Made by a program: the position numbers and the translations under genes. 15,670 bases of DNA from Oscillospiraceae bacterium (GTDB lineage: Bacteria; Bacillota; Clostridia; Oscillospirales; Ruminococcaceae), in assembly GCA_900757485.1 (NCBI GenBank), contig CAAEOA010000283.1, forward strand, positions 1 to 15,670, given 5' to 3'. The notes beneath the pieces were generated by a model, which ran no database searches, was not told the origin of the DNA, and saw only the letters and a program-made list of their open reading frames with translations. This document shows, piece by piece, positions 1 to 6,789 of this stretch. Every line of letters begins with the position of its first letter. Positions within the stretch are counted from its first letter, which is position 1.

Positions 1-1371
1 CCCCTGAGAGGTAAAGGCAAGATCAGCCTGTCTCATATAAGCGCTGACATATTTTGCGTCCTTTACCACAAAAATATTTTCTTCTTCTCTGGTGACGATC
101 CCGTTTTTTTCGCAATCATACCCGATCCCTGCCAGAAAAACAAAACGAACATTCGGATAATTCTGATGCATCTTTCCTGCCAGCCGATAAATCACCGAGG
201 TCATATTGGAAGGATCCGTTCCCCCAAACAAGGAAAGCACGGTCTTCACCTCGGGAGAAAACGGTTTCGGCTCAGAAATCAAAAATTCATCCCGCAGGCA
301 GATGTATTTTTCGCCGCTGTATACGTTTCCGTTTTTGGTTTCATCTTTGTTGTCATACAACGCATTGATTACAACGTCTGCGTAACGAGTGCCCTCGCCC
401 ATATCCTCAATCGTAACGATCCGCTTACAAAGCTGCTTTAAGGCTTTCATATATTCCGCCGAAGTATCCAGACAGTCATTTACTACAATGTCGGGCTGAT
501 ATTCTTTCAAAAAGCGGAAAAATTCTTCATCGTCCCGCACAATCGTAAGCGGCATAAAAGAATCTTTGATTTTCTGTATTCCCTCGGTACAATCGGCACG
601 GGACACGAACATGATTTCATGTCCGACTAAATTATAAGCTAATGTCAAACAATGATAAATATGCCCCATTCCGATTTGCTTATATCCGTCCGCGCGTAAT
701 ACGATCCGCTTTTTTCCCAATATACTTTCGCAGACAATCCAATCTGCCGGCGAATCAATATCAATCGCTTCTGACTCCGGCAGCTCATAAACCGAAATGG
801 ATTTACCCAATCGGCTGTTCGGCGTTACATTTTCCCTGCGCGTAATCAAAAACGCACCTGCTTCCAAATAATTCGGCGGAAGCTGCTGTCGGTTCAACCT
901 CTCTTTATACAACGGGAAAAAGCGTCCCTCTTCATCCTTTGACCAAGACAAATGAGGTTTGTTTGTGGCGCTGATATAAGTATCCGCATCCCGATCAATA
1001 AATTCTAAAACAGCATCTCTCAGCGTATCACTTCGCAGCACAGGAGAGGTTGCCTGCAATGTAATTACAATATCATACCGCTTATTTTGCCTTTTTTCCA
1101 TCTGCTCCACAGCGTCAAAGATAACCGGATCCAACGTGACAGCATCCTGTGCAAGAGCAGAAGAACGGCTGAGCGCAACTGCATGATAATTTTCGGCAAT
1201 GGTAAGAATTTCTTCATCATCGCTGCTGACAGCAACATCGGTTATCAAGCCGCATTGCTGCGCGTTGTGAATCGCATAATAAATCAACGGTTTGCCGGCT
1301 ATCAATCTCACATTTTTCCTCGGTATTCCTTTTGACCCGCCTCTTGCAGGAATCACCGCCAATATTTCCAT
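1..1371 (-). CDS. Fused acylneuraminate cytidylyltransferase / PseG-like domain, partial (3' end beyond window)
   Basis: 457 codons are open to the left edge. Residues about 1-220 are a CMP-nonulosonate synthetase: the signature IPARGGSKGIPRKN is at 7-20, followed by SSDDEEI (49-55) and LQATSP (105-110). These enzymes activate sialic, legionaminic or pseudaminic acid with CTP. Residues about 222-457 look like the GT-B hydrolase PseG (removes UDP from a UDP-linked precursor of pseudaminic acid): RADGYKQIGMGH (226-237) carries the G-x-G-H motif with the catalytic-type His237, FGGTDP is at 382-387, and the sequence is cut at TSQG (454-457), where the nucleotide-binding loop should begin. The start at 1371 has AAAAAGG 11 bases upstream; an in-frame ATG at 1392 would add seven residues. 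It lies 53 bases after the flippase gene and is probably co-transcribed with it. Which nonulosonic acid is made cannot be told, so no gene symbol is given. The domain calls are firm; the substrate is inference. Confidence 0.9.
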   Translation of the reverse strand, partial: MEILAVIPARGGSKGIPRKNVRLIAGKPLIYYAIHNAQQCGLITDVAVSSDDEEILTIAENYHAVALSRSSALAQDAVTLDPVIFDAVEQMEKRQNKRYDIVITLQATSPVLRSDTLRDAVLEFIDRDADTYISATNKPHLSWSKDEEGRFFPLYKERLNRQQLPPNYLEAGAFLITRRENVTPNSRLGKSISVYELPESEAIDIDSPADWIVCESILGKKRIVLRADGYKQIGMGHIYHCLTLAYNLVGHEIMFVSRADCTEGIQKIKDSFMPLTIVRDDEEFFRFLKEYQPDIVVNDCLDTSAEYMKALKQLCKRIVTIEDMGEGTRYADVVINALYDNKDETKNGNVYSGEKYICLRDEFLISEPKPFSPEVKTVLSLFGGTDPSNMTSVIYRLAGKMHQNYPNVRFVFLAGIGYDCEKNGIVTREEENIFVVKDAKYVSAYMRQADLAFTSQG

Positions 1372-1424
1372 AACAAATCCAACCTTTTTCATTTGTTAAA
1401 TCATGATTACCAATTTATCACAAG

Positions 1425-2840
1425 CTAAAAAATACTTTTATTTCGATATACTCTCCAAAACAGTATAACACCGAGAATCATTCCGATCGGCCATCGAATG
1501 TACCACAAATCAATTGTAACATAAAATAATACCGAAACCAGAATCATGGCGCAGATTCCAGGTAAAAACATGGAGAAAGAATAATGATAGCCCTTTTTAA
1601 TCACATATTTTGCAATGATCTGATGGAATAAGAACAGCATGATGTAAGAAATCGCCGTTGCCGCGGCTGCGCCGATATTTCCCCACCAAGGAATAAACAA
1701 CAAGTTTAAAATAATGTTAACTACTGCCGCGCTGCAGGTTCCGCAAGCGATCAAAAGCGTTTTTTTATGATAAAACTCAAAATTTACCGGGAAGCTGTAC
1801 AAGAATACCATGTAACAGGAAAAGGCAATAATCGGAATCAGCTCCATACCGCTCCAAAAATCCTCCGAGGAAAACAGCTTCACTACTTCGGGAGATAACA
1901 GCACAAATCCTATGCACAAAGCGGTATAAAGAAACATGTAATTTTTGCTTTTTCGCTCAATCACTTCGGTATTGTTCTGCTTGACATAATCATAATAAAA
2001 AGGAACCCATGTATTATTCAGTGCCGACCAAATAATATTCAGAATATGTACAAAGGTAAAAATAAAGCTGTAAATTCCCACTGTTCCGTTATCATTCAGC
2101 AGCTGCTGGAGCATAATCCGGTCGCATTGCGCCAAAATAATCTGCGACAAGTGATGAAAAATCAACGGCAAGCACAGCGGCAGGCAGAATTTCCAATATG
2201 CTTTATGATAAAAAGTTTTTCCCTTTACCAGTATCATCACTGCCAAAACAGTACCTATCATGATATTCGGCAAAGCATAACCTATGATTCTGCCCCAATA
2301 GCGGTCTGAAAACTTCCCGATATTAACAATCAGAATTAAGGAAATAATCACAGAGAAAATGGAAACCAGTACCGAAACCAAGAAATTCTTTGATGCTTCC
2401 TTGGCATAAATGAATTTCAGCGTCGCAAAACTGATTGCATAAGAGCCGAAACTTTGAAAAAGCATTAACAAAACAATGACTCGGTCCAATTTCATAAAGG
2501 CGGATATCGGCTGTATAAAGATGACTGTCAACAGCGTTATCACAGCAGAAGTGATGCAGGAAAGAAAAAGTGTGCTGGAAAAATAAGCATTTTGCTCTTC
2601 TTCCTCAAAATAAGCCTTTGATACAGCAATCGTTCCGCCGGTTTGAATTCCCATCACAATGGAAAGGACCTGCACCCATGTTGTATATATCGAAACAATA
2701 CCATAGTTTTCCGTCCCCAGCATACGGGTAAAAATAGGAACCGTAAAAAAGTTTATTCCATTCAGAATAATAGGACCCAAAATATTAAAAAAAGCCAACG
2801 CGTTTTCATTTTTAGAATGAATCAAAGATTTTATTTTCAT
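1425..2840 (-). CDS. Polysaccharide biosynthesis flippase (Wzx-like, MOP superfamily)
   Basis: 471 residues, a normal length for lipid-linked oligosaccharide flippases of the Wzx/RfbX group. It is almost entirely hydrophobic helices with short charged loops. The opening pattern is typical of the family: a hydrophobic first helix, then VPIFTRMLGTENYGIVSIY (residues about 34-52), where a G-x-x-x-Y-G/F-like turn follows the first helix. I count roughly 12-14 membrane segments by eye. The family flips undecaprenyl-linked repeat units across the cytoplasmic membrane. It has its own candidate promoter and an unusual leader (separate entries), and is followed by the nonulosonate-activating fusion gene. 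No polymerase (Wzy) is visible in the window. The family call is firm; the specific glycan carried is unknown. Confidence 0.93.
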   Translation of the reverse strand: MKIKSLIHSKNENALAFFNILGPIILNGINFFTVPIFTRMLGTENYGIVSIYTTWVQVLSIVMGIQTGGTIAVSKAYFEEEEQNAYFSSTLFLSCITSAVITLLTVIFIQPISAFMKLDRVIVLLMLFQSFGSYAISFATLKFIYAKEASKNFLVSVLVSIFSVIISLILIVNIGKFSDRYWGRIIGYALPNIMIGTVLAVMILVKGKTFYHKAYWKFCLPLCLPLIFHHLSQIILAQCDRIMLQQLLNDNGTVGIYSFIFTFVHILNIIWSALNNTWVPFYYDYVKQNNTEVIERKSKNYMFLYTALCIGFVLLSPEVVKLFSSEDFWSGMELIPIIAFSCYMVFLYSFPVNFEFYHKKTLLIACGTCSAAVVNIILNLLFIPWWGNIGAAAATAISYIMLFLFHQIIAKYVIKKGYHYSFSMFLPGICAMILVSVLFYVTIDLWYIRWPIGMILGVILFWRVYRNKSIF

Positions 2841-2859
2841 GAAAACATGATATCCTTCC
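2837..2859 (-). promoter_or_regulatory. Ribosome binding site and three-codon leader ORF overlapping the flippase start
   Basis: A strong Shine-Dalgarno-like GGAAGGA (2853-2859) sits only 4 bases before an ATG at 2848 but 12 bases before the flippase ATG at 2840. The first ATG opens ATG-TTT-TCA-TGA (2848 to 2837), whose stop codon overlaps the flippase start as ATGA. Seen directly: the spacing and the overlap. Inference: flippase translation may depend on termination-reinitiation at this minimal ORF, or the ribosome may simply use the longer spacing. Confidence 0.45.
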
Positions 2860-2874
2860 CATTGTTACAAATCA

Positions 2875-2904
2875 ATGTTACAGACCATTCTGCGTTCAGG
2901 TCAA
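2875..2904 (-). promoter_or_regulatory. Candidate sigma-A promoter for flippase unit
   Basis: Minus-strand TTGACC (2899-2904, 5 of 6 to the -35 consensus) and TAACAT (2875-2880, 4 of 6 to the -10 consensus) are separated by 18 bases. The site is 35 bases upstream of the flippase start. A short bulged hairpin (CAGGTC with GACCCTG, 2897-2916 on the plus strand) overlaps the -35 box and could be incidental. The presence of a terminator-like structure after the preceding gene makes a separate promoter reasonable. Confidence 0.5.
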
Positions 2905-2963
2905 GATTCGACCCTGCGAGAGTTTTTAATCTTTTGACATGAAATCCCTATAAATAATATCTG

Positions 2964-3250
2964 CTGAACAAATCAAAAAATTGATTTGTTCTGACGGCTA
3001 TTGCCGTACAAACCAATAAAAACGAAAAAATTCGCGTTTTTATTGGTTCAGACATTTCTTGATGCGAACACAGATTGTGATTTCAGAAAGAAATCACAAT
3101 CCAAAGTGCAAGGTTTTACAAGATAATAAATAAAAAACCTTGCACTTTGCCAATATATAAACAACGGCAAAATACTTTGCTATCGTTGTTTATATATTGT
3201 TCAGTGAGCATTAAATATTAAACCATTGCTTTACAAGCAAAAATGCTCCT
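2964..3250. repeat. String of tandem perfect hairpins with unrelated sequences
   Basis: Consecutive inverted repeats, arms written as plus-strand positions. A: 2966-2976 with 2981-2991 (11 bp, loop 4). B: 2994-2998 with 3003-3007 (5 bp, loop 4). C: 3011-3024 with 3035-3048 (14 bp, loop 10). D: 3073-3084 with 3090-3101 (12 bp, loop 5). E: 3102-3117 with 3134-3149 (16 bp, loop 16). F: 3151-3166 with 3184-3199 (16 bp, loop 17 holding a further 5-bp stem GCAAA/TTTGC). G: 3206-3212 with 3242-3248, enclosing TTGCTT/AAGCAA at 3226-3240. D, E and F abut with 0 and 1 base between them. About 148 of the 234 bases from A to F are in perfect arms. The arms share no common sequence, are AT-rich, and none of A-F is followed by a T-run on either strand, so they are not ordinary terminators. 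No reading frame or known RNA family is recognised. The stretch separates two same-direction transcription units. Confidence 0.9.
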
Positions 3251-3283
3251 GCCTATTGTAAGCAAAACAAAAGGACGGGAGCA
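3239..3283 (-). terminator. Probable intrinsic terminator after the polyol-phosphate transferase gene
   Basis: On the minus strand TGCTCC (3278-3283) can pair with GGAGCA (3244-3249), with two further G-C pairs possible inside, and the stem is followed by TTTTT (3239-3243). It lies 8 bases past the stop codon of the 3292-4458 gene. The loop is long (28 bases), so the fold is weaker than a textbook terminator. It also shares bases with the last hairpin (G) of the adjacent string, so the two folds exclude each other. Confidence 0.5.
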
Positions 3284-3291
3284 ACATCTGC

Positions 3292-4458
3292 CTAGTTTCT
3301 CTGTTTGTTGTCCGCAAAACATTTTTGATATATGAAATCACCCACCGTCCGGGAGGCATGCCCTGTTTCACAACTGCCCAAAGCTTCGTGATGGTGCTTG
3401 ATATCATCTGCGTATTTTTGTTCGTCAAAGTTCTTTATCACAGATTCCAATTCACCGTTATTTTGCGCAGTCGGAAACGGCCACTCCTCCATTGGAGTGT
3501 AAAAGTCCCGCTCTTGCTGGTAATCTGCAACGTCGGTCGCATAAATAAAACACGGTTTTCCGGTAAGCGACATATCCCACATGGAAGATGAATAATCGGT
3601 AATCAGAACATCCGAAGCACACAAAAGTTCCTGCATATCCGGGTAATCCGAGACATCTATTACCTGCTCTGTCACCGGAATAGAAGAAGATAAAAAATAG
3701 TGTACTCGATAAAACGCAATCCATTTACCGCCGAAACGCTCCGATAGGGCAGAAAGGCAACCGGTTATGTTGAGATCATTATGCTCAGCTCCTGCACTTC
3801 CTTCACTACCGCGATAGGTGGGTGCATATATTACAATATGAGTATCCGGATCCAGTGCATATGTTCTTTTAACCTTTTCGGTAATTTCCGGATGAGCCGA
3901 CATAAGAATATCATTTCTGGGCATACCGATTTCCAACATCTTTTCAATCGGAAGCATTTTTGAATGCGACATCACCTCTGAAAAACGGCGGCATCCTGAA
4001 ATCATATGGTCTGTTAACTCAGCGGACAGCTTAGTGGAAAGCGTTTGCTCCGGCGTCATATCCGCATCAACACCCACACGCTTATACGCGCCTCCGCCAT
4101 GCCATGTATTGATAAACATTTGTTTCTTTCTTAACGGCAGATAAGATCCGGGGCCCTGATTTTGTACAATTACCGCTGCCGTCATCATATGGTAAAAATA
4201 TGCAAGCGTTTTAAACGGTACTATCATACATCCGCTGAGTTCCTCTGAATCTTTATTCTCCGGAAGTATCCAAATATATTTAAAAGCATCTCCGTATTGA
4301 CTTCTGAGATATTGATAAATGTATTTCGGATTACAGGCATAGGCTTTTCCGGAAAAACTTAAAAATAAAATCTTATTCTTCTTAATCGGAAAAAGGTAAA
4401 ACACATGTAATACGGCTCTAAGCACATAGGTGAACAAGGCTTTGATGGTATATTTCAA
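3292..4458 (-). CDS. CDP-glycerol:polyol-phosphate transferase family protein (TagF/TagB-like)
   Basis: 388 residues from the chosen start. This family moves glycerol phosphate (or ribitol phosphate) from its CDP carrier onto a teichoic-acid or capsule chain at the inner membrane face. Visible family marks are NTWHGGGAYKRVG (about 117-129, conserved His120), YAPTYRG (211-217), RVH (251-253, second conserved His) and ITDYSSSMWDM (286-296). The chain is near the minimum for the catalytic domain alone, as in TagB-type proteins, without the extra N-terminal domain of long TagF. Start choice: no ATG fits. TTG at 4458 has AAAGGAAG ending 7 bases upstream; an in-frame TTG at 4476 gives 394 residues but lacks a well-placed ribosome site. 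It follows two GT2 genes in one operon. Donor (CDP-glycerol versus CDP-ribitol or another polyol) cannot be read from the sequence. Confidence 0.9.
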   Translation of the reverse strand: MKYTIKALFTYVLRAVLHVFYLFPIKKNKILFLSFSGKAYACNPKYIYQYLRSQYGDAFKYIWILPENKDSEELSGCMIVPFKTLAYFYHMMTAAVIVQNQGPGSYLPLRKKQMFINTWHGGGAYKRVGVDADMTPEQTLSTKLSAELTDHMISGCRRFSEVMSHSKMLPIEKMLEIGMPRNDILMSAHPEITEKVKRTYALDPDTHIVIYAPTYRGSEGSAGAEHNDLNITGCLSALSERFGGKWIAFYRVHYFLSSSIPVTEQVIDVSDYPDMQELLCASDVLITDYSSSMWDMSLTGKPCFIYATDVADYQQERDFYTPMEEWPFPTAQNNGELESVIKNFDEQKYADDIKHHHEALGSCETGHASRTVGDFIYQKCFADNKQRN

Positions 4459-4486
4459 AGCAATTCTTCCTTTCAATCTTTTGATT

Positions 4487-5512
4487 TCAACCCCGAAGCT
4501 TTTTTTTCAATTTTAACCGCATAAACGTAAAAAGCTTTATGATCCACAAACATTTTGTCTTTAATACCAGCTTATAAATGAGAAGCTCTTTATCCCCATC
4601 ATTTTTACATGTTAATGCGGATTGCGTCTGCTCGCAAAACACAACATCCTTTACATAGTCTTTTTTACTGATATCCGCCAAAGCGCTATCCTTCGAAAAG
4701 ATACTTTCAATCAAAATAAAGCAATGTTTCAAGTGCATTTTGGACACCGATGTAAATGTTTCATCACAGATATGTAATTGTTCCATAAAAGCAACAGATT
4801 CATCAAAAATTCTTTTTGCAAATATTGTCTTTTGCGGATCAATGCGTCTGGTAAGCGACGCTTTCTCATCACAATAATAATGATACAACGGCTCGTTCAC
4901 CACTGCAATACGGGAATCAACAGCGAGATAGTTCTGCTTAAACAGCATGTCCTCACCGATATAGAGAGAAGTGTCAAATTTAAGCATATTGCTTCTGATA
5001 ATATCAAGATCGTACAGCGTTGCCCAAACGGCAGACAGCAAGGTTTTTTCATACAAGGAACCATAATTCTTTTTTATCTGCTCCCCAGATAAAATATCAC
5101 TGCAATCCGGCAAACAAATGATACTCCGTTTTAATTCATTTCCGACAAAAAACTCCCGTTCAAAACCGCAAAGAGAGGTCTTGCATCCGGTATTAACCAC
5201 TTTTTGATATAACTTTTCACACAAGGTGGGGTCTACAACATCGTCGCTGTCAACAAACATAATATATTGCCCGACCGCCTGCTCAATCCCATAATTCCTT
5301 GCCGAGGATACTCCCCCGTTTGTCTTATGATATACTTTAATCTGCTCATTGCAGGCTGCATATTCATCACAGATTCTCACGCTGTCATCAGAAGATCCGT
5401 CATCAATCAGCAGAATTTCAATATCTTTGTAAGTCTGCCCAAGCAGACTGTCGACACAAGCTGCTAAGCGAGTCTGCGCATTATAAACCGGAACAACGAT
5501 ACTGATGGTCAT
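4487..5512 (-). CDS. GT2-family glycosyltransferase
   Basis: 341 residues. The N-terminal GT-A fold is clear: VVPVYNAQ (6-13), nucleotide-binding DDGSSDDS (37-44), NGGVSSARNYGI (65-76), the metal-binding DSDD (88-91), and a later GED (186-188) of the kind that supplies the acceptor-side base. The C-terminal third is not a transmembrane domain but ends in a basic stretch, KLKKKLRG, that may touch the membrane. It should add one sugar from a nucleotide sugar to the lipid-linked repeat unit in the cytoplasm. The ribosome site TAGGAG is 7 bases before ATG. It starts 10 bases after the previous glycosyltransferase gene. Sugar and linkage are not predictable here. Confidence 0.93.
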   Translation of the reverse strand: MTISIVVPVYNAQTRLAACVDSLLGQTYKDIEILLIDDGSSDDSVRICDEYAACNEQIKVYHKTNGGVSSARNYGIEQAVGQYIMFVDSDDVVDPTLCEKLYQKVVNTGCKTSLCGFEREFFVGNELKRSIICLPDCSDILSGEQIKKNYGSLYEKTLLSAVWATLYDLDIIRSNMLKFDTSLYIGEDMLFKQNYLAVDSRIAVVNEPLYHYYCDEKASLTRRIDPQKTIFAKRIFDESVAFMEQLHICDETFTSVSKMHLKHCFILIESIFSKDSALADISKKDYVKDVVFCEQTQSALTCKNDGDKELLIYKLVLKTKCLWIIKLFTFMRLKLKKKLRG

Positions 5513-5522
5513 AGTAGTTCTC

Positions 5523-6344
5523 CTACCGCCTTAAAAATTTATGATATACAAAAATTCGTACTCTATTCGGAAGTAAGCATACAGCTGTTTGAGCAGAAAC
5601 GGAAATGAAAAAATCTCCAAAAGAGCTAAACTTGCATTTCCAAAGATATTTGCGAAAACGATATACGCATTTCAGATATTTCAATCCGCCGCGCCGACTG
5701 TACATAGCTTGTCCCGCACGCATCAACAACAGCGGCTGCGCTAAATTCATTGCTTTTGCACCGTTTTGAAGCATCCGCACCCACAAATAATAATCTTCAA
5801 AATAAGGGAAATGCTGGTATCCGCCAACCGCCAGTACTGCCGATTTTTTAAACATAACTGCCGGATGGTTGATCGGACTGCGCTTTCTTGCATAAACAAG
5901 AAGTTCTTCATGAGTCAGCGGCAACGATTTAATAGCAGAAATATCATCAATATTATCATTCTGAAATTCTTTGACCGCACAGCTTAAAAGAGAGATCTCC
6001 GGATGCAAACGAAATGCTTCCAATTGTTTTTCCATTCGATCCGGCAAGGAAATATCATCCGTATCCAGTCTTGCCACCAATTCATGCCGGCATTCCGGCA
6101 ATCCTTTATTCAGTGCCTTTCCCAATCCTCCGTTTTCCGGAAGACGAATGATATGAAACAAATCGGGATAAGCCTGTACATATTCTTCAATTACCGCATC
6201 TAATTCCGGCGTCAGAGGTCCGTCACACACTAAAACGAGATCGTCCGTTCTCACTGTTTGTGACAAAATACTTTCTAAACTTTGTTTGAAATAGGTCGAA
6301 TCTTCTTTATAATATATCGACATCAAAACTGAATATGGTTCCAT
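5523..6344 (-). CDS. GT2-family glycosyltransferase (AmsE-like)
   Basis: 273 residues. It opens with YSVLMSIYYKED (4-15), has LVCDGPLT (38-45), NGGLGKALNKGL (71-82), the DTDD metal motif (94-97) and FEDYYLWVRM (182-191), the acceptor-binding ED-Y-W pattern seen in amylovoran-type AmsE transferases. It is slightly shorter than many GT2 proteins but complete, ending in a basic hydrophobic tail (RVRIFVYHKFLRR) that may associate with the membrane. GGGAG sits 6 bases before the ATG. It is the first gene of the operon driven by the promoter at 6465-6493, with a leader of roughly 110 bases. The substrate is unknown. Confidence 0.93.
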   Translation of the reverse strand: MEPYSVLMSIYYKEDSTYFKQSLESILSQTVRTDDLVLVCDGPLTPELDAVIEEYVQAYPDLFHIIRLPENGGLGKALNKGLPECRHELVARLDTDDISLPDRMEKQLEAFRLHPEISLLSCAVKEFQNDNIDDISAIKSLPLTHEELLVYARKRSPINHPAVMFKKSAVLAVGGYQHFPYFEDYYLWVRMLQNGAKAMNLAQPLLLMRAGQAMYSRRGGLKYLKCVYRFRKYLWKCKFSSFGDFFISVSAQTAVCLLPNRVRIFVYHKFLRR

Positions 6345-6364
6345 TCCTATCTCCCTACACTATA

Positions 6365-6374
6365 AACATATGTT
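6365..6374. repeat. 10-bp palindrome in operon leader
   Basis: AACATATGTT is a perfect 10-bp palindrome 21 bases upstream of the first glycosyltransferase start, within the predicted untranslated leader. It could be a protein site or chance in AT-rich DNA. Confidence 0.25.
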
Positions 6375-6464
6375 AACACTATCAAGGCAGTTCTATTTAT
6401 TTTCCTATGACAGAGATAAAATAACGATTGCTTTCTGAAACTGATACAGGCAACTTTAAAATCT

Positions 6465-6493
6465 ATTATACTACATCTTAATTGATTTGTCAT
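6465..6493 (-). promoter_or_regulatory. Strong sigma-A promoter for the glycosyltransferase operon
   Basis: Minus-strand -35 ATGACA (6488-6493, 5 of 6) and perfect -10 TATAAT (6465-6470) with the ideal 17-base spacer. It is the best promoter in the window. Transcription would begin near 6458 and reach the first gene at 6344. Confidence 0.78.
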
Positions 6494-6741
6494 CTATTTT
6501 TTATTGCGCTGCGCCTAAGTGTGCATAAGCAAAATAAAAACTATTAGATGAATAAGATATTTGACAGCCGACATCCATCTCGGAAATTTTATCGTCTATT
6601 ACATAACAAAGCTACGCATAATAATGATTACACGTTGACCGTGTAATTATACACCGGTTAACAAAAGGGTATATTTTCGTTAGTAGCCTCAAGATGAATT
6701 TAAATATTTGCGGATCGTATGCTTTTACAAAACATCAACTA
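6494..6741. other. Gene-free stretch between the two blocks
   Basis: No reading frame here has a ribosome site or resembles a known protein. Upstream of the promoter, an imperfect inverted repeat pairs TTTTTATTGC (6498-6507) with GCAAAATAAAAA (6529-6540). The only other clear structure is the overlapping palindrome at 6627-6661, listed separately. The rest is AT-rich and featureless to me. Confidence 0.5.
6627..6661. repeat. Overlapping palindromes, candidate operator
   Basis: ATTACACG-TTGAC-CGTGTAAT (6627-6647) is a perfect 8-bp inverted repeat with a 5-base spacer. Its right half also forms GTGTA-ATTA-TACAC (6641-6654), which extends outward as GTTGACCGTGTA against TACACCGGTTAAC with one mismatch and one extra base. 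Three ACAC/GTGT half-sites are therefore shared by two alternative dyads. It lies about 135 bases upstream of the promoter at 6465-6493. Function unknown. Confidence 0.5.
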
Positions 6742-6779
6742 AAACAGAGAATCTGCGGAAATTCGCAGATTCTCTGTTT
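6742..6779 (-). terminator. Intrinsic terminator after the tethered glycosidase-like gene
   Basis: A perfect 16-bp inverted repeat (6742-6757 with 6764-6779, loop 6 bases) begins 10 bases beyond the stop codon at 6790. On the minus strand the stem ends in TTTT followed by AGTTGATG, a short T-run; the plus strand also ends TTTGTT. It separates the carbohydrate-degradation block from the glycan-assembly block. Confidence 0.8.
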
Positions 6780-6789
6780 GTTCCTCTAT

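Noticed and set aside
1399..1408. AATCATGATT palindrome between flippase and cytidylyltransferase genes
   Set aside because: It is only 10 bp in AT-rich DNA with no matching site elsewhere that I could find; not worth a feature.
2897..2920. tRNA T-arm-like sequence (GATTCGACCCTGCGAGAG)
   Set aside because: The T-loop is one base short on the minus strand, no anticodon or D arm is in reach and there is no CCA or acceptor pairing; it is more likely part of the flippase promoter region.
3073..3199. Stacked intrinsic terminators
   Set aside because: Hairpins D, E and F have strong stems, but none is followed by a T-run on either strand.
2964..3250. CRISPR array or invertible promoter
   Set aside because: No direct repeats with regular spacers exist. 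The inverted arms enclose loops of at most 17 bases, too short to carry an invertible promoter, and no recombinase is nearby.
6635..6663. Plus-strand promoter TTGACC ... TTAACA
   Set aside because: The -10 match is poor (3 of 6) and no plus-strand gene follows.
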